A stretch of 64,000 bases of DNA from Zygnema cylindricum. Taxonomy: Eukaryota > Streptophyta > Zygnematophyceae > Zygnematales > Zygnemataceae. The position numbers were made by a program, and so were the translations under genes. Below, one piece after another: positions 23,343-35,171 of the stretch. The stretch is taken from the NCBI GenBank assembly GCA_037447655.1, contig JBBHKE010002856.1, positions 255,584 through 319,583 on the forward strand. Direction: 5' to 3'. Numbering within the stretch: the stretch's first letter is position 1; every line of letters starts with the position of its first letter. The notes beneath the pieces were generated by a model, which saw only the letters and a list, made by a program, of their open reading frames with translations, made no database searches and was not told the origin of the DNA.

Positions 23343-23768
23343 TGTAGAAATTAATGGTCCATTTAAAGTATTTTCTAAGTCTAAATAGAAATTAAAAAAG
23401 AAGCCGAGGCAGTCTACCTCTAACTTCTCTCTTCAACTCTCAAACTTGTCCTAGTCACTGAGAAATTGGAGAGGGAGCAAAAGCCATGGCTACCTAGGCT
23501 ATCTAGAAGTTTACGGGAAATATATATTAGTTAAGGGTTTATTTACTAAAATGTATGTGCTGGCCACAGGATTTGATCGTAGTACCTAATGGGGGGCAGA
23601 CAGCCGGTAGCCGGTAGCCTTAGCCGTTATGTCTTTAACTAGTGTTACGTACTATAGGGTTTCATACTTAATTCAACATTATCAAGTAGGATAATTCATT
23701 TAAGTGTAACTGTTTAAGGGAGACATAGATCCATTAATGTAAAAGTACGGATTGCGGTACGGATAAGA
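23343..23768 (+). repeat. 5' LTR of element D, left part
   Basis: U3 part up to the H insertion. It holds the conserved block (reverse of TGACTAGGACAAGTTTGAGA) near 23447 and a tRNA-like module. Confidence 0.85.
23565..23640 (-). other. tRNA-like module, element D 5' LTR
   Basis: Minus strand: ATAACGGCTAAGGCTACC (A-like) and ACGATCAAATCCTG (B-like). It lies about 130 bp from the H insertion site, on the side that would be upstream of the module. Confidence 0.5.
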
Positions 23769-23980
23769 TGTTGAAATAAGTAGTTTTTAATATATTTTCT
23801 AGGTCTAAATTTATTAGAAAAGAAAAAGTAGGCAGCCTGCCTCTATCTCTTCTCTCTCTCTCGCCCCCATACTTGTTGTAGTCACTAAAGGAGAGAGAGA
23901 GAGAGCAATGGAGCCATGGCTACCTGAACTCCATAGGAAGGACTAAATAGTGGCTTAAGCCACTCTCAACAAAAGGTTGA

Positions 23981-24045
23981 GTCCGGAAGGACTCGAACCC
24001 CCGACCGGTAGAGCGCGACGTAGCCGTTAGCTCTAACCAGTCTGT
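23981..24045 (-). other. tRNA-like module, element H 5' LTR
   Basis: Minus strand: CAGACTGGTTAGAGC (D-arm-like) and, 30 nt on, GGGTTCGAGTCC (perfect B-box consensus). GAGTCC-GGAA-GGACTC forms a small hairpin over the T-arm region. Confidence 0.75.
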
Positions 24046-24337
24046 CGTAGAAGTCCGTTAGGAGATATAGGGTTTCATTAGTATTTAAACTATTGTAATG
24101 TACTAGATTCATTTAACTGAAACCCTCAACGCCACACATAGATACAGTTCTACGAAATACGAAGTACTGTACTTGTTTGAAATGGATATCGCGCATTTTG
24201 TTTCGAAAGCGAAACAATATCGCGCAAGTATTTATTACGGCCGAGATTGAATTTCACGTCAAATCTAACGGCGCACATTATCGCCGAAATCCCGGAATGA
24301 TCATTTTGGCATTTAGTGACGTGGCATGACCTGGCGC

Positions 24338-24343
24338 CACGTG
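24338..24343. promoter_or_regulatory. G-box in element H U3
   Basis: CACGTG within GCGCCACGTGGG, about 250 bp upstream of the TATA box. G-boxes bind plant bZIP/bHLH factors; activity here is inference. Confidence 0.5.
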
Positions 24344-24437
24344 GGAAGACATCATTCGGTCGCGGGAATTCCGAGGAACGTACGGACGAGTGGAAAGTGG
24401 ACACGCGTCCACTTAATGGCCTTGTCGTACAGAGGCC

Positions 24438-24474
24438 GTACAGAAAGTACATCGGCAGTAGTACTTTCTTGTAC
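24438..24474. promoter_or_regulatory. GTAC inverted repeat in element H U3
   Basis: GTACAGAAAGTAC, a 10-nt spacer, then GTACTTTCTTGTAC: inverted repeats with one extra base. About 115 bp upstream of the TATA box; equivalents occur in the D and G LTRs. Confidence 0.65.
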
Positions 24475-24586
24475 TATACAGTTTTTGATTGGTTCGTACA
24501 GGCAGTAGATAGGAGCTGTGAGAGGGAAGTAGGAAAAACTAGGACTTAGGAAAATTTAGGTAGATAGTCCTCTCTCTGAGAGTTTG

Positions 24587-24593
24587 TATAAAT
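24587..24593 (+). promoter_or_regulatory. TATA box of element H 5' LTR
   Basis: TATAAAT in GTTTGTATAAATTGGCATC, 818 bp into the LTR. It predicts an R/U5 of about 190 bp. Confidence 0.7.
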
Positions 24594-24787
24594 TGGCATC
24601 TTTGCCACCCTATAACTTATCGCCTAGTTGGCCTTTTTCAGTGATTCTTTTTTCTACGGACTCAGGGGAGTCCAGGCTACATAGGGGTGCAGTCAAATTG
24701 TCAGTTTGCCTTCTTGGGCAGCAGTGGTTGTGGCTTAAAGTGGGTTAGTTAAATACTATCTAGAGGCTTCCTGTATTTTGTGGTCCA

Positions 24788-27700
24788 ATGGAGGACACAG
24801 AATTGTAGGTTATGGGCCCACCCTCTAGGGTGCACACCTTCAATGGATCTGGGTTCATCTATTGGGAAGCCATGATGATGGGAGCTTTGTGTGAAAAACG
24901 ATACTGGGGTATCGTCAGTGGACAAGTGAAACGTCCACCTTCGGGAACTCCACCACGATTTGGGGGAGTAAGGTTTCCTGCAACAACGGCTGCCTCGGCG
25001 GAGGAGGCAGATGATGGGGACAGCAGTGTGTCCGAAAAAGGGAAAAAGAAGGAGACACCCCTCACTCCTATTGCCACAGTATCGGGAGCGGCAATCGTGA
25101 AGACCGTGGAGAACGATACTCAAATGTGGGAGGATGTAAACATGGCTGCCAAGAACTTCATTTTGAGGCACCTCACTCGAGGTTTGGCCACTCCTCATCT
25201 TCACATTTACAAGGCCGAGGAGTTGTGGGTGAGTTTGGTGGAAATTTATAGAGCTGGAACTATTCAGGAGCTCCAGTTGGCTGAGCAAAAGCTACTGAGT
25301 TACACTTACAAAGGAGGAAAGATGTTAGATTACTGTAATGATCTTTCTTGTTTGTATACGGAAATGGAAAGTGTTGGGTGGATAGGTACAATGAAAATGA
25401 AAGTTAACACCCTTATCATGAAATTACCAAATGAGTTCGAAAACTTAGTGTACCGAGTACAGGGAATGCCTGGTAGTTCATGGAAATGGAACACAGTAGT
25501 CAGGATGATACTTGTGCAGGAAAACACAATGGAGATTAGGAGAGGAGGAAAGAGCATTCAAGCTCTAGCAGTAGGAGGGGACCGATAGGGGAAGGACCCG
25601 AAGAAACCTTATAGAGGGGAAAGAGATCATTCAGGGGGACAAAGGCCCCCAAAGGGTCTTTGTCATTTTTGCAAAAAGCCGGGACACTTTATTGCAGATT
25701 GTGTCAAGCTATCAGAGCTGAGGCTCCAAGAGAACCGTGGAGGGGGTTCTTCCGGAGGGAAGAAAAAGGCACTTGTGGTTACAAAAGTGTCAGGAGAAAC
25801 CGAGGATGAGTCCTCTGAGGAGGATGGGGAGCTTCTTCTTGACGAGAGTTTGGAGGAGAAGGAGATTCCTCAGAGGCAAAAGTGTGGCCTTAGAGCCATC
25901 CGCGAAGCTCCACAGGAAGATGGATCATCGATTCAAGTGCATCCATGCATATGTGTCGTGATAAAGAACTCTTCACTAAGTTAAGAAAGATTCCTACTGT
26001 AGAGATAGAGTATGGGGATGGGAGAGTGGTTACTACAGATCTAGTGGGATCAGTAGATCTGAAAGTCTTAGTGGAGGGTAAGACTTCTATACTTACATTC
26101 TCAGATGTACTTTACATTCCTCAGCTGAGTAAAAATCTTGTCTCTACGTCTGTGTTAGATGACAAAGAGTTTGATACCTTCACCAGAAAGGGAGTCTTTA
26201 CAGCTAAGTATGGGGATGATGTTTACTTCACAGCAGATAAGGGTAGCCAAGGAATGTTTAGGCTTAACTTGAGTAATGAAAAGAAGAATGCTTACTATGT
26301 TGGTGTTCCTAAGGTGATGATTTGGCATAAGCGGTTGTGGCATGTACATTTTGATAGGTTAAGGGAAATGAAAAAACTTGGGGTAGTAGATGGCATTGAG
26401 TTTGGGGATAATGAAATGATGGATGATTGTAGTGGTTGTGCTCAAGATAAGGCTCACAGACTTCCCTTTCCCAAAGCAGCCACATATAGAGGTGAAAAAG
26501 TATTAGATTTTGTCCACACAGATATTTGGGGGCCTGCAAAAGTACCTTCGGTTGGAGGAAAGAGGTTTATGATGACAATAACTGATGACTGGTCTAGATA
26601 CTCTAGAGTCTACTTTCTGAAAACAAAGTCTGAAGCATCAACTTACTTCAAAGAATATAAAGCTTGGAGTGAGAAGTTGCATAAAACCCCCATTAAGAGG
26701 ATAAGGAGTGATAATGGGGGGGAATATACCTTTAACGAGTTTGAGGAATATTTGAGAGATGAGGGAGTGAAGCACCAGAAAACTGTACCATATAACCCAG
26801 AACAAAATGGGGTAGCTGAGAGGTTGAATAGAACACTAGGAGATAGTGCATACAGTATGTTGGCAGACAAGAAAATAGGAAAGAGATTTTGGGTAGAGGC
26901 AATGAACTGTGCCAACTATATTAAAAATAGAGTCATTACCTCAGCTGTAAAGGGAGTGACACCTTATGACAGATGGGTTGGAAGGAAACCAGATATCTCA
27001 CACCTTAAAGTATTTGGTAGCCAAGTTTACAGTCTTGACACGGATAGGAAAAACTGGAAACTAGATGCTAAAGGAAAACCTGGATACTTTGTGGGATATG
27101 ATGAGGATGTTAAGGGATATAGAGTCTATGACTTAGCAAAGAAAGATATCATTTTGGTCAAACACTTAGTTGTCATGGATGAAGGGAAGTCATTTGACCC
27201 CTTCAAATATACAAAGAAGATAAGGATCAGATTTGAGTCCGAAAGTGAGGAGAACTCAGTCGTTCCCGAAAAAGACATGAGTGAAACTGTGATTACAGAT
27301 TCAAGGGAGATTGAAGATACAGGAGACTCACCGGAAACCTCACATACTCCTATGGACTTCGAGGAGATGGAAAAAGCGGGACAAGATACGGTTTTTATGG
27401 ACAGGGGAGCCGATGAGACAGTGAGAAGAAATCCAAGACTTCCATCCCATCCAGCTTCGGAGTTTGAGGGAGGAAGGAGGAGCAACAAAAGGATACAGGA
27501 AAAACAAGCTGCCCATAAGGTAACTAAGCTATCTCACCCAGATGAGCCTCAGTCTTACTTAGAGGCAGTGAATAGTCCAGAGAAAGAAAGATGGATTAGA
27601 GCCATAAATGATGAGATGGCTTCTATCATGGAAGCAAATACTTGGGAACTAGCGGATTGCCCTCCAGACAGAAAACCTATTGGATGTAAATGGGTATTTA

Positions 27701-29135
27701 AACTAAAACTGAACCTTGATAATACAATTGAGAGGTATAAGGCTCGATTGGTAGCGAAGGGGTTCACCCAAAAAGAGGGGATTGACTATGAGGAGACCTT
27801 TGCTCTAGTTGTTCAGTTCCCATCGGTAAGGATTCTCCTCAGTCTGGCCGCAGCGGAAGACATGGAAATTCACCAGATGGATATTAAGACTGCTTTTCTT
27901 AATGGTGAGTTAGAGGAAGAAATTTTTATGAGGCAACCCGAGGGGTTTGTGGAAGAAGGAGAAGAGAGCAAAGTCTACAGGCTCATAAAGTCCTTATATG
28001 GACTGAAACAGGCTCCCCGACAGTGGAATAAAAAACTAGATTAGTTTCTCACCGATCTGGGATACATCCGGATCAACTCTGACCATTCTATCTATATGTT
28101 TGAAGATGAGAATGGTGTCATTTTTATTGCAATTTATGTGGATGATCTGCTTGTGTTAAGTAAGTCTTTAGAGAATATCAATAGGCTAAAGAAAGATCTT
28201 AGGACAGATTTGATATGAAGGATTTAGGGGAGGCAAAATATATTTTGGGGACCCAAATAGAGAGAGATAGGGGGAAGAAGATTTTCATACTTACTCATAA
28301 AGAAGCAATAGGTAATATGCTTGAGAAATTCCAGATGGTAAATGCTAACAGTTGTACCACTCCCATGGACTTGAAAAAAGGAAGTGATGGGAGTGTAGAA
28401 GGAGGAGTGATGATCTTAGACGATCAGATGAGTCCAGAGGAGAGAGAGTTCATGAAGTCTATCCCTTATAGACAGGTCGTAGGAAGCTTAATCTATTTTA
28501 TGAATTGTACCAGGCCGGACATAGCTGCGGCAGTTGGTGTACTGAGTAGGAGTCTTAATGATCCTAGGAAGAGGGATTGGGAGGCAGCCAAGAGAGTCAT
28601 GAGATATCTGGTGGGAACTAGAGAGTTATGGTTTCATTTGGGAGGGGAGCACATTGACATCACTACTTGGAGTGATGCCAGTTATGGGGACGCACCTATG
28701 AGACGATGCACTTCTGGGTATGTGTTGTATGTTGGGGAAGGTGCTTGCTGTTGGAGCAGTAAGCAACAAAAGGTGGTTGCTCAGTCTACTATGGAGGCTG
28801 AGTATATGGCGTCTTGTTCTGCTGTGAAAGAACTAATGTGGGTGAAGTCATTATTGCAAGAACTGGGATATATGAAGGAGGGAGTGCATGAAATCTTTTG
28901 CGATAATCAAGCTGCAATCGCAATCGCAGCCAATCCAAAACATCATTTCAAAGCAAAACATATGGACATAAGATTAAGCTTCGTAAGAGAAAAAGTTGAA
29001 AATAAAATTTTAAATCTTGTGTATAGACCTGATGAAGAAATGGTGGCTGACATGATGACCAAACCTGTGCCCTCTCCTAAATTAAAATATTGTCGGGAGA
29101 AATGCGGGTTAAAAGAAAAATTAAAATTTGACTAG
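24788..29135 (+). pseudogene. Copia gag-pol remnant of element H
   Basis: Closely matches the intact polyprotein of element G. The ATG at 24788 lies in the LTR and codon 7 is a stop. Further lesions: Trp to TAG at about 25588, a one-base loss just before the protease site (about 25920), Glu to TAG at about 28044 and a frameshift near 28200. A CHFCKKPGHFIADC knuckle lies near 25662. The protease site reads D-S-S-A at 25930, so unlike G the Asp is kept. A long open stretch (25945-28044) spans PR to RT, and 28215-29135 covers the rest of RT and RNase H. YVDD is at 28135-28146. Confidence 0.95.
24808..24822 (+). other. Half-tRNA type primer-binding site, element H
   Basis: GGTTATGGGCCCACC, immediately after the LTR; identical in D and G. 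From memory it is complementary to positions 25-39 of plant initiator tRNA-Met. Confidence 0.75.
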
Positions 29136-29137
29136 AA

Positions 29138-29148
29138 AATAAGGGGAG
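29138..29148 (+). other. Polypurine tract of element H
   Basis: AATAAGGGGAG between the RNase H stop codon and the 3' LTR. Confidence 0.8.
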
Positions 29149-30190
29149 TGTTGAAATAAGTAGTTTTTAATATATTTTATAGGTCTAAATTTATTAGAAA
29201 AGAAAAAGTAGGCAGCCTGCCTCTATCTCTTCTCTCTCTCTCTCGCCCCCATACTTGTTGTAGTCACTGAAGGAGAGAGAGAGAGAGCAATGGAGCCATG
29301 GCTGCCTCAACTCCATAGGAAGGACTAAAGAGTGGCTTAAGCCACTCTCAACAAAAGGTTGAGTCCGGAAGGACTCGAACCCCCGACCGGTAAAGCGCGG
29401 CGTAGCCGTTAGCTCTAACCAGTCTGTCGTAGAAGTCCGTTAGAAGATATAGGGTTTCATTAGTATTTAAACTATTGTAATGTACTAGATTCATTTAACT
29501 GAAACCCTCAACGCCACACATAGATACAGTTCTACGAAATACGAAGTACTGTACTTGTTTGAAATGGATATCGCACATTTTGTTTCGAAAGCGAAACAAA
29601 TATCGCGCAAGTATTTATTACGGCCGAGATTGAATTTCACGTCAAATCTAACGGCGCACATTATCGCCGAAATCCCGGAATTATCATTTTGGCATTTAGT
29701 GACGTGGCATGACCTGGCCCCACGTGGGAAGACATCATTCGGTCGCGGGAATTCTGAGGATCGTACGGACGAGTGGAAAGTGGACACGCGTCCACTTAAT
29801 GGCCTTGTCGTACAGAGGCCGTACAGAAAGTACATCGGCAGTAGTACTTTCTTGTACTATACAGTTTTTGATTGGTTCGTACAGGCAGTAGATAGGAGCT
29901 GTGAGAGGGAAGTAGGAAAAACTAGGACTTAGGAAAATTTAGGTAGATAGTCCTCTCTCTGAGAGTTTGTATAAATTGGCATCTTTGCCACCCTATAACT
30001 TATCGCCTAGTTGGCCTTTTTCAGTGATTCTTTTTTCTACAGACTCAAGGGAGTCTACGCTACATAGGGGTGCAGTCAAATTGTCAGTTTGCCTTCTTGG
30101 GCAGCAGTGGTTGTGGCTTAAAGTGGGTTAGTTAAATACTATCTAGAGGCTTCCTGTATTCTGTGGTCCAATAGAGGACACAGAATTGCA
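29149..30190 (+). repeat. 3' LTR of element H
   Basis: TGTTGAAATAAG...AGAATTGCA, 1042 bp. TATAAAT at 29970-29976, G-box at 29721-29726 and GTAC inverted repeat at 29821-29857. Confidence 0.95.
29360..29430 (-). other. tRNA-like module, element H 3' LTR
   Basis: Same D-arm and B-box strings as the 5' LTR copy; a few transitions lie between them. Confidence 0.7.
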
Positions 30191-30195
30191 TAAGA

Positions 30196-30824
30196 AACCA
30201 ATAGCGCGCATTTATTTCTTTAATGAAAAGAATACCGCACATGTATTTATTACAACTACGATTAAATATGAATTTAATCGGACGGCCGGAATTAACGTCG
30301 AGATCGCGGAAGAGAATTTCGGCGGTTTGTGGTCATCGCCACATCGGATGACACGTGGCAGAATTACATTGGATCGCGGCATCTCCGAGGATTAGAAGAG
30401 TGAATCCAGACATACCACGTGTTGACATTTAGGCCATGTCGTACAGTGTCCGTACAGAAAGTACATCGGCAACTGTACTTTTGTGTACGGAACTGAAATC
30501 TGATTGGCTCCGTACATCTGTAGATAGAGTCTGGGAGAGAGATAGGACTTAGAAAACTTAAGAGACTGGACCCTCTCTCCCAGAAAGCTTCTGTACAAAA
30601 GGTCAACTTTGACCCTCCATAACTTATTGCTCAAGGGAGCAAATTCAGATATTCTTTTTGCTATCGACTTAGGGGAGTCTTGCCTTCAAAAGGGTGAAGT
30701 TGTTCAGAGTTTTTGTCTGCCATAGTGGCAGTTGTTTTTGCTGAAACACAAAGGGGTCAGGATTATCCTAGAGGCTTCTTGGAAGTTGTCAACTCTGAGG
30801 ACTTATGAAGGTCTCATAGTTTCA
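30196..30824 (+). repeat. 5' LTR of element D, right part
   Basis: Continues the D LTR after H and its TSD. It holds the GTAC inverted repeat at 30452-30488 and ends TAGTTTCA. Confidence 0.85.
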
Positions 30825-33800
30825 GGTTATGGGCCCACCCTTTGGGGTACCAATCTTTAATGGAACTAGCTTCATATACTTGGAAAGTATGAAGATAGGA
30901 GCTCTATGCGAAAAAAGGTTTTAGAGGATAGTGAGTGGACGGTTGGGGCGTCCATAAAGTCTTGAAAATCTTCCAAGGTTTTGAGGAAGCAGATTCACCA
31001 GGAAAGAGGATCCACCTTCAACGGAGGAAACAAAGGAAGGAGAGGAGGTGGACAAAGGAAAGGAGAAGGAGGCAACCACACGAATAGCAACTAGTTCGAC
31101 ATTCATGTCACTTATTCGGAGGAACGAGGAGAATGATACTAAAACTTGGGACTTCAACAATATGGCGGCAAAGCACTTCTTCCTACGCCATCTCACTCAA
31201 GGACTTGCATGTCCTCATTTTGGAGGTAGAAAGGGCATACGATCTTTAGATGGCTCTCATAAAGATGTACCCAAGTGGTACGATTTAGCAATAACAGTTG
31301 GCTGATCAAAAAGTTAGGGAGTATCTATACTAACTGGGGAAGATGTTGGATTTTTGCAAAGAGCTTGCTACACTCTTCATGGAGCTAGAGAGTGCGGGAA
31401 AAGTTTTTAGTGAAAAAGAAAAAGTTAACTGTTTACTAATGAAGTTACCTGATGAGTTCGAGAACATAGTCAACCGTGTGCAGGACTTGCCGGACTCAAG
31501 GTGGATATGGAACTCAGTGGTAGGGATGATTCTCGTTCGAGAGAATATGATTGAGATCCGAAGGGGAGGAAAGAGTGGCCAAGCCTTGGCAAATGCGACT
31601 GATTGGAGGAAGAAGGATTCCCGAAATCGGTCGAAAACTATGGGGAGAGGGAGCAGAAAAATCAGACCGACGAGTTCGGACTAAGGGCTCCCAAAGGTTT
31701 ATGTCATTTTTGTAAGAAACATGGGCACTATATGGCAGAGTGCACTAAGCTTACCGAGCTTCAGTTAAAGGAGGGGCAGACTGGTGGTACCCCGAGAGGA
31801 AAGAAAAAGGCCCTTGTCACACAGGTACTTGAGGCGGAATCTGAGGACGAGGACGATGAGCTCCTTTTAGATGAGGAGTTGGAGGCGAAAAACGAGGTCG
31901 AAATTCCACGAGGGCAGAAATGTGCTTACACTGGATTGAAAGGTGAAGCAGGCTAAATTGTAGATACAAGTGCCTCCATGCACATGTGTAAGGATAGGCA
32001 CCTGTTAACTAAGATAAGAAAGATTCCCACTGTAGAGATAGAGTACGGGGATGGGAGGATAGTCACCACTACTCCTGTAGGATTGCTAGATTTGAAAGTG
32101 TTAGTAGAAGGAAAGACTTCCATAGTAACATTCTCCGATGTATTGTTTATTCCGGAGTTGAACAAAAACCTCATCTCTACATCTATATTAGATGATAAGG
32201 GTTTTTTTACTAACACTAGGGAAGGAGTCTTTACTGCTAATTTTGAAAAAGATGCCTATTTCATTGCTAAGAAAGGTAGCCATGGGATGTTTAGGCTAGT
32301 TTTAACTAATGAAACAAAGAAACTTTAATATACTGGTGTTCATGATATAATGATATGGCATAAGAGGCTTGCGCATGTGAATCTAGACAAGTTAAGAGAT
32401 ATGAAAAAGATGGGAGTGGTGGAAGGGATTAAGTTCATTGAGAGTGATAATATAAGTGATTGTAGTGGATGTGCTCAAGGTAAAACACACAAATTACCCT
32501 TTCCTAAAATAACTTATAAGGGAGAAAAAATTCTAGATCTAGTACACACAGATATTTGGGGACTGGCTAAAGTGCCCTCACCGGAGGGGAAGAGATTTAT
32601 GATGACTATCACTGATGACTAGTCTCAGTATTCCCGAGTGTATTTTTTGAAAAACAAGTCCGAAGCTCAAGATTGTTTTAGACAATATAAAGTATGGAGT
32701 GAAAAACTCCATGAAACTATAATCAAGACAATAAGGAGTGACAATGGTGGAGAGTATACTTCTAAAGAGTTTGAGGATTTTCTAAGGGAAGATGGGGTTC
32801 AACACCAAAAGACAGTTCGAGAAAATCCGAAACAGAATGGGGTAGCTGAAAGGTTAAATAGAACACTAAGTGATAGTGCTAGAAGTATGTTGTCAGATAA
32901 GAAGATAGGAAAAAGGTTTTGGGCAGAAGCAATGAACTGTGCTAATTACCTCAAAAATAGAGTTTATACTCCAGCTATAAAAGATCAAACACCTTATGAG
33001 AGATGGACAGGCCGGAAATTGACATATCTCACTTAAAGGTTTTCGGTAATCAAGTATTCAGTCTAGATACAGATCGGTCTAATTGGAAGCTAGATCATAA
33101 AGGAAAACCGGGATACTTATTAGGATATGATGAGGATGTTAAAGGATATAGAGTTTATGATCTAAAAAGGAAAAATATAATCTTAGTAAAGCATCTAGTA
33201 GTTATGGATGAAGGAAAGTCTGTGGATCCCTTCAAATATACAAAGTCAGTAAAAATCAGATTTGAGTTAGAAAATTCTGATGACTTTGAGCTTCCTAACT
33301 ATCTAAGTTTTAGAGACGATGACATTCTTGCAAGTACAAATCAAACCGAAAAAGACTCGGATGCGGAAACTCCAGTGACAACTCTACCCGAAGCGGAAGA
33401 CATGGTGGAAATTTATTCGAAATCAAGGGATAAGGGAGAAGCCGAGTTTGTTCGAAAGAATCCACGAAAACCATCAATTCCGGCCTCAGATTTTGAGGGG
33501 GGAAGGAGAAGTAGCAAAAAATTGCAAAAAAAACAGGTTAATAACAAGGTAACTAAACTATTTTATCAAGATGAACCTCAAACTTATTTAGAGGCGATGA
33601 CTTGTCCAGAAAGAAATCGGTGGAAGACAGCCATCAATGAGGAGATGGCCTCAATTATGGCAGCCGATACTTAGGAGGTGGTGGATTGTCCACCTATTAA
33701 AAAAACCAATCGGTTGTAAGTGGGTTTTCAAATTAAAACTGAACCTAGATAACACAATCGAGCGCTACTAGGCCCGATTAGTGGCAAAGGGATTAACACA

Positions 33801-35157
33801 AAAGGAGGGAATTGACTACGATGAAACCTTTGCCCCGGTGGTCATATTTCCCTCCGTCTCATACTTCTTAGCCTGGCAGCAGCGGAAGACATGGAAGTGC
33901 ACCAGAAAAACATCAAGATAGCATTTTTGCATAAAGAATTGGAAGAGGAGATCTTCATACGACAACCCGAAGGGTTTGTGGAGGAAGGAGAGAAGAGTAA
34001 GGTATGCCGGCTGATTAAATCTCTTTATGGTTTTAAACAGGCGCCTCGACAGTGGAATAAGAAGCTTGATGAGTTTCTTACCAATCTAGGATATATCCGG
34101 ATCAGCTCAGATCACTCAATCTGTGTTTTCGAAGATGAGGAAGGTTTTATATTTATTGCAATTTATGTTGATGATTTGCTTGTTATAAGTAAATCAATGG
34201 AAAAAATTAATAAATTGAAAACCGATCTTAAGGGGGGATTTGAAATGAAGGATATGGGAGAAGGAAAATATATTTTAGGAATTCAAGTAGAGAGAGACCG
34301 AAAAAAAAAATTTTTAAGATTGACTCAAAAGAAAGCAATAGGGAACATGCTTGAAAAATTTCAAATGGATAAAGCTAATAGTTCTACAACTCCAATGGTG
34401 TTGAAGAAGCAAAGTGAGGGGAATGAGGAAGAAGGAGTCATAGTCTTAGACAATAAATTATCTCCTGAATAACAAAAGTTCATGCAAACTATTCCTTACA
34501 GGCAAGTAATAGGAAGTCTAATCTATTTTATGAATTGTACTTGCCGGATTTAGCTGCAGCTATAGGAATGCTGAGTAGAAGTCTAAATGATCCCACTAAG
34601 AGGGATTGGGAGGCAGCTAAGAGAGTCCTTAGATATTTGATAGGAACTAGGGATCTATGGTTGCATTTGGGTCAGGAGACTACTGACATCACTACTTGAA
34701 GTGATGCCAGTTATGGTAATGCTCCGATGAGGAGATGCACTTTTGGATATGTATTATATGTGGGTGATCGGGGTTGCTGTTGGAGTAGCAAACAGCAAAA
34801 AATTATTGCTCAGTCCACCATGGAGGCTATGTATATGGCCTCTTGCTATGTTGTAAAAGAATTGATGTGGGTCAAGTCTTTGCTTGGTGAACTTGGTCAC
34901 CTTAAGAGTGCTGTGCAAATTTTGTTTTGTAATAATCAGGCAGCAATCGCTATTTCTGCCAATTCTAAACATCATTTTAAAGCCTAACATTTGGACATCA
35001 GACTCAACTTTGTTAGAGAGAAAGTAGAAAACAAAATAATCAGTTTAGAGTACCAACCAGATAGTGAGATGGTAGCAGATATGATGACCAAACCTGTGCC
35101 TTCCCCTAAGCTAATTTTCTGCAAGGAGAAGTGTGGTCTGAAATTAAAGATTGACTA
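30806..35157 (+). pseudogene. Copia gag-pol remnant of element D
   Basis: The ATG in the LTR end opens MKVS then a stop; the 3' LTR copy lacks that stop, so the frame once ran into FQVMGPP. Gag lies at 30831-31960 with knuckle CHFCKKHGHYMAEC at 31702-31743. The protease site D-T-S-A is at 31963, after a Trp-to-stop change. Integrase HHCC lies at 32350-32500 (IWHKRLAHVNL, DCSGCAQGK). The core has VHTDIWG, RSDNGGEY and NGVAERLNRT, all acidic residues kept, with a stop near 32622 and a frameshift near 33015. RT with YVDD lies near 34170, then RNase H to 35157. More diverged from G than H is, but clearly the same lineage. Confidence 0.9.
30825..30839 (+). other. Half-tRNA type primer-binding site, element D
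   Basis: GGTTATGGGCCCACC directly after the LTR, although the LTR of this family is clearly different from that of G and H. Confidence 0.75.
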
Positions 35158-35171
35158 GAAAATAAGGGGAG
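35158..35171 (+). other. Polypurine tract of element D
   Basis: GAAAATAAGGGGAG between the stop codon and the 3' LTR; same design as in H and G. Confidence 0.8.

Larger units (their letters stand above)
23769..24807 (+). repeat. 5' LTR of element H
   Basis: TGTTGAAATAAG...AATTGTA; the last bases are TA, not CA. It contains the conserved CCCATACTTGTTGTAGTCAC block near 23870, a tRNA-like module, a G-box, a GTAC inverted repeat and a TATA box. The C-to-T change at the LTR end turns gag codon 7 (Gln) into a stop. Confidence 0.95.
23769..30190 (+). mobile_element. Copia element H, innermost of the nest
   Basis: 6422 bp with LTRs 23769-24807 and 29149-30190 and perfect TSDs TAAGA (23764-23768 and 30191-30195). 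Same family as the intact element G. By eye the LTRs differ at about 20 sites in ~1040 bp (about 2%), so it is older than G. The gag-pol is broken by stops and frameshifts. Confidence 0.95.

Noticed and set aside
24150-24452. Open frames of 77-125 codons on both strands within LTRs (24150-24550, 29491-29932, 40290-40695, 45634-46039).
   Set aside because: They repeat because the LTRs repeat; they lie across promoter sequence, shift between copies and match no protein.
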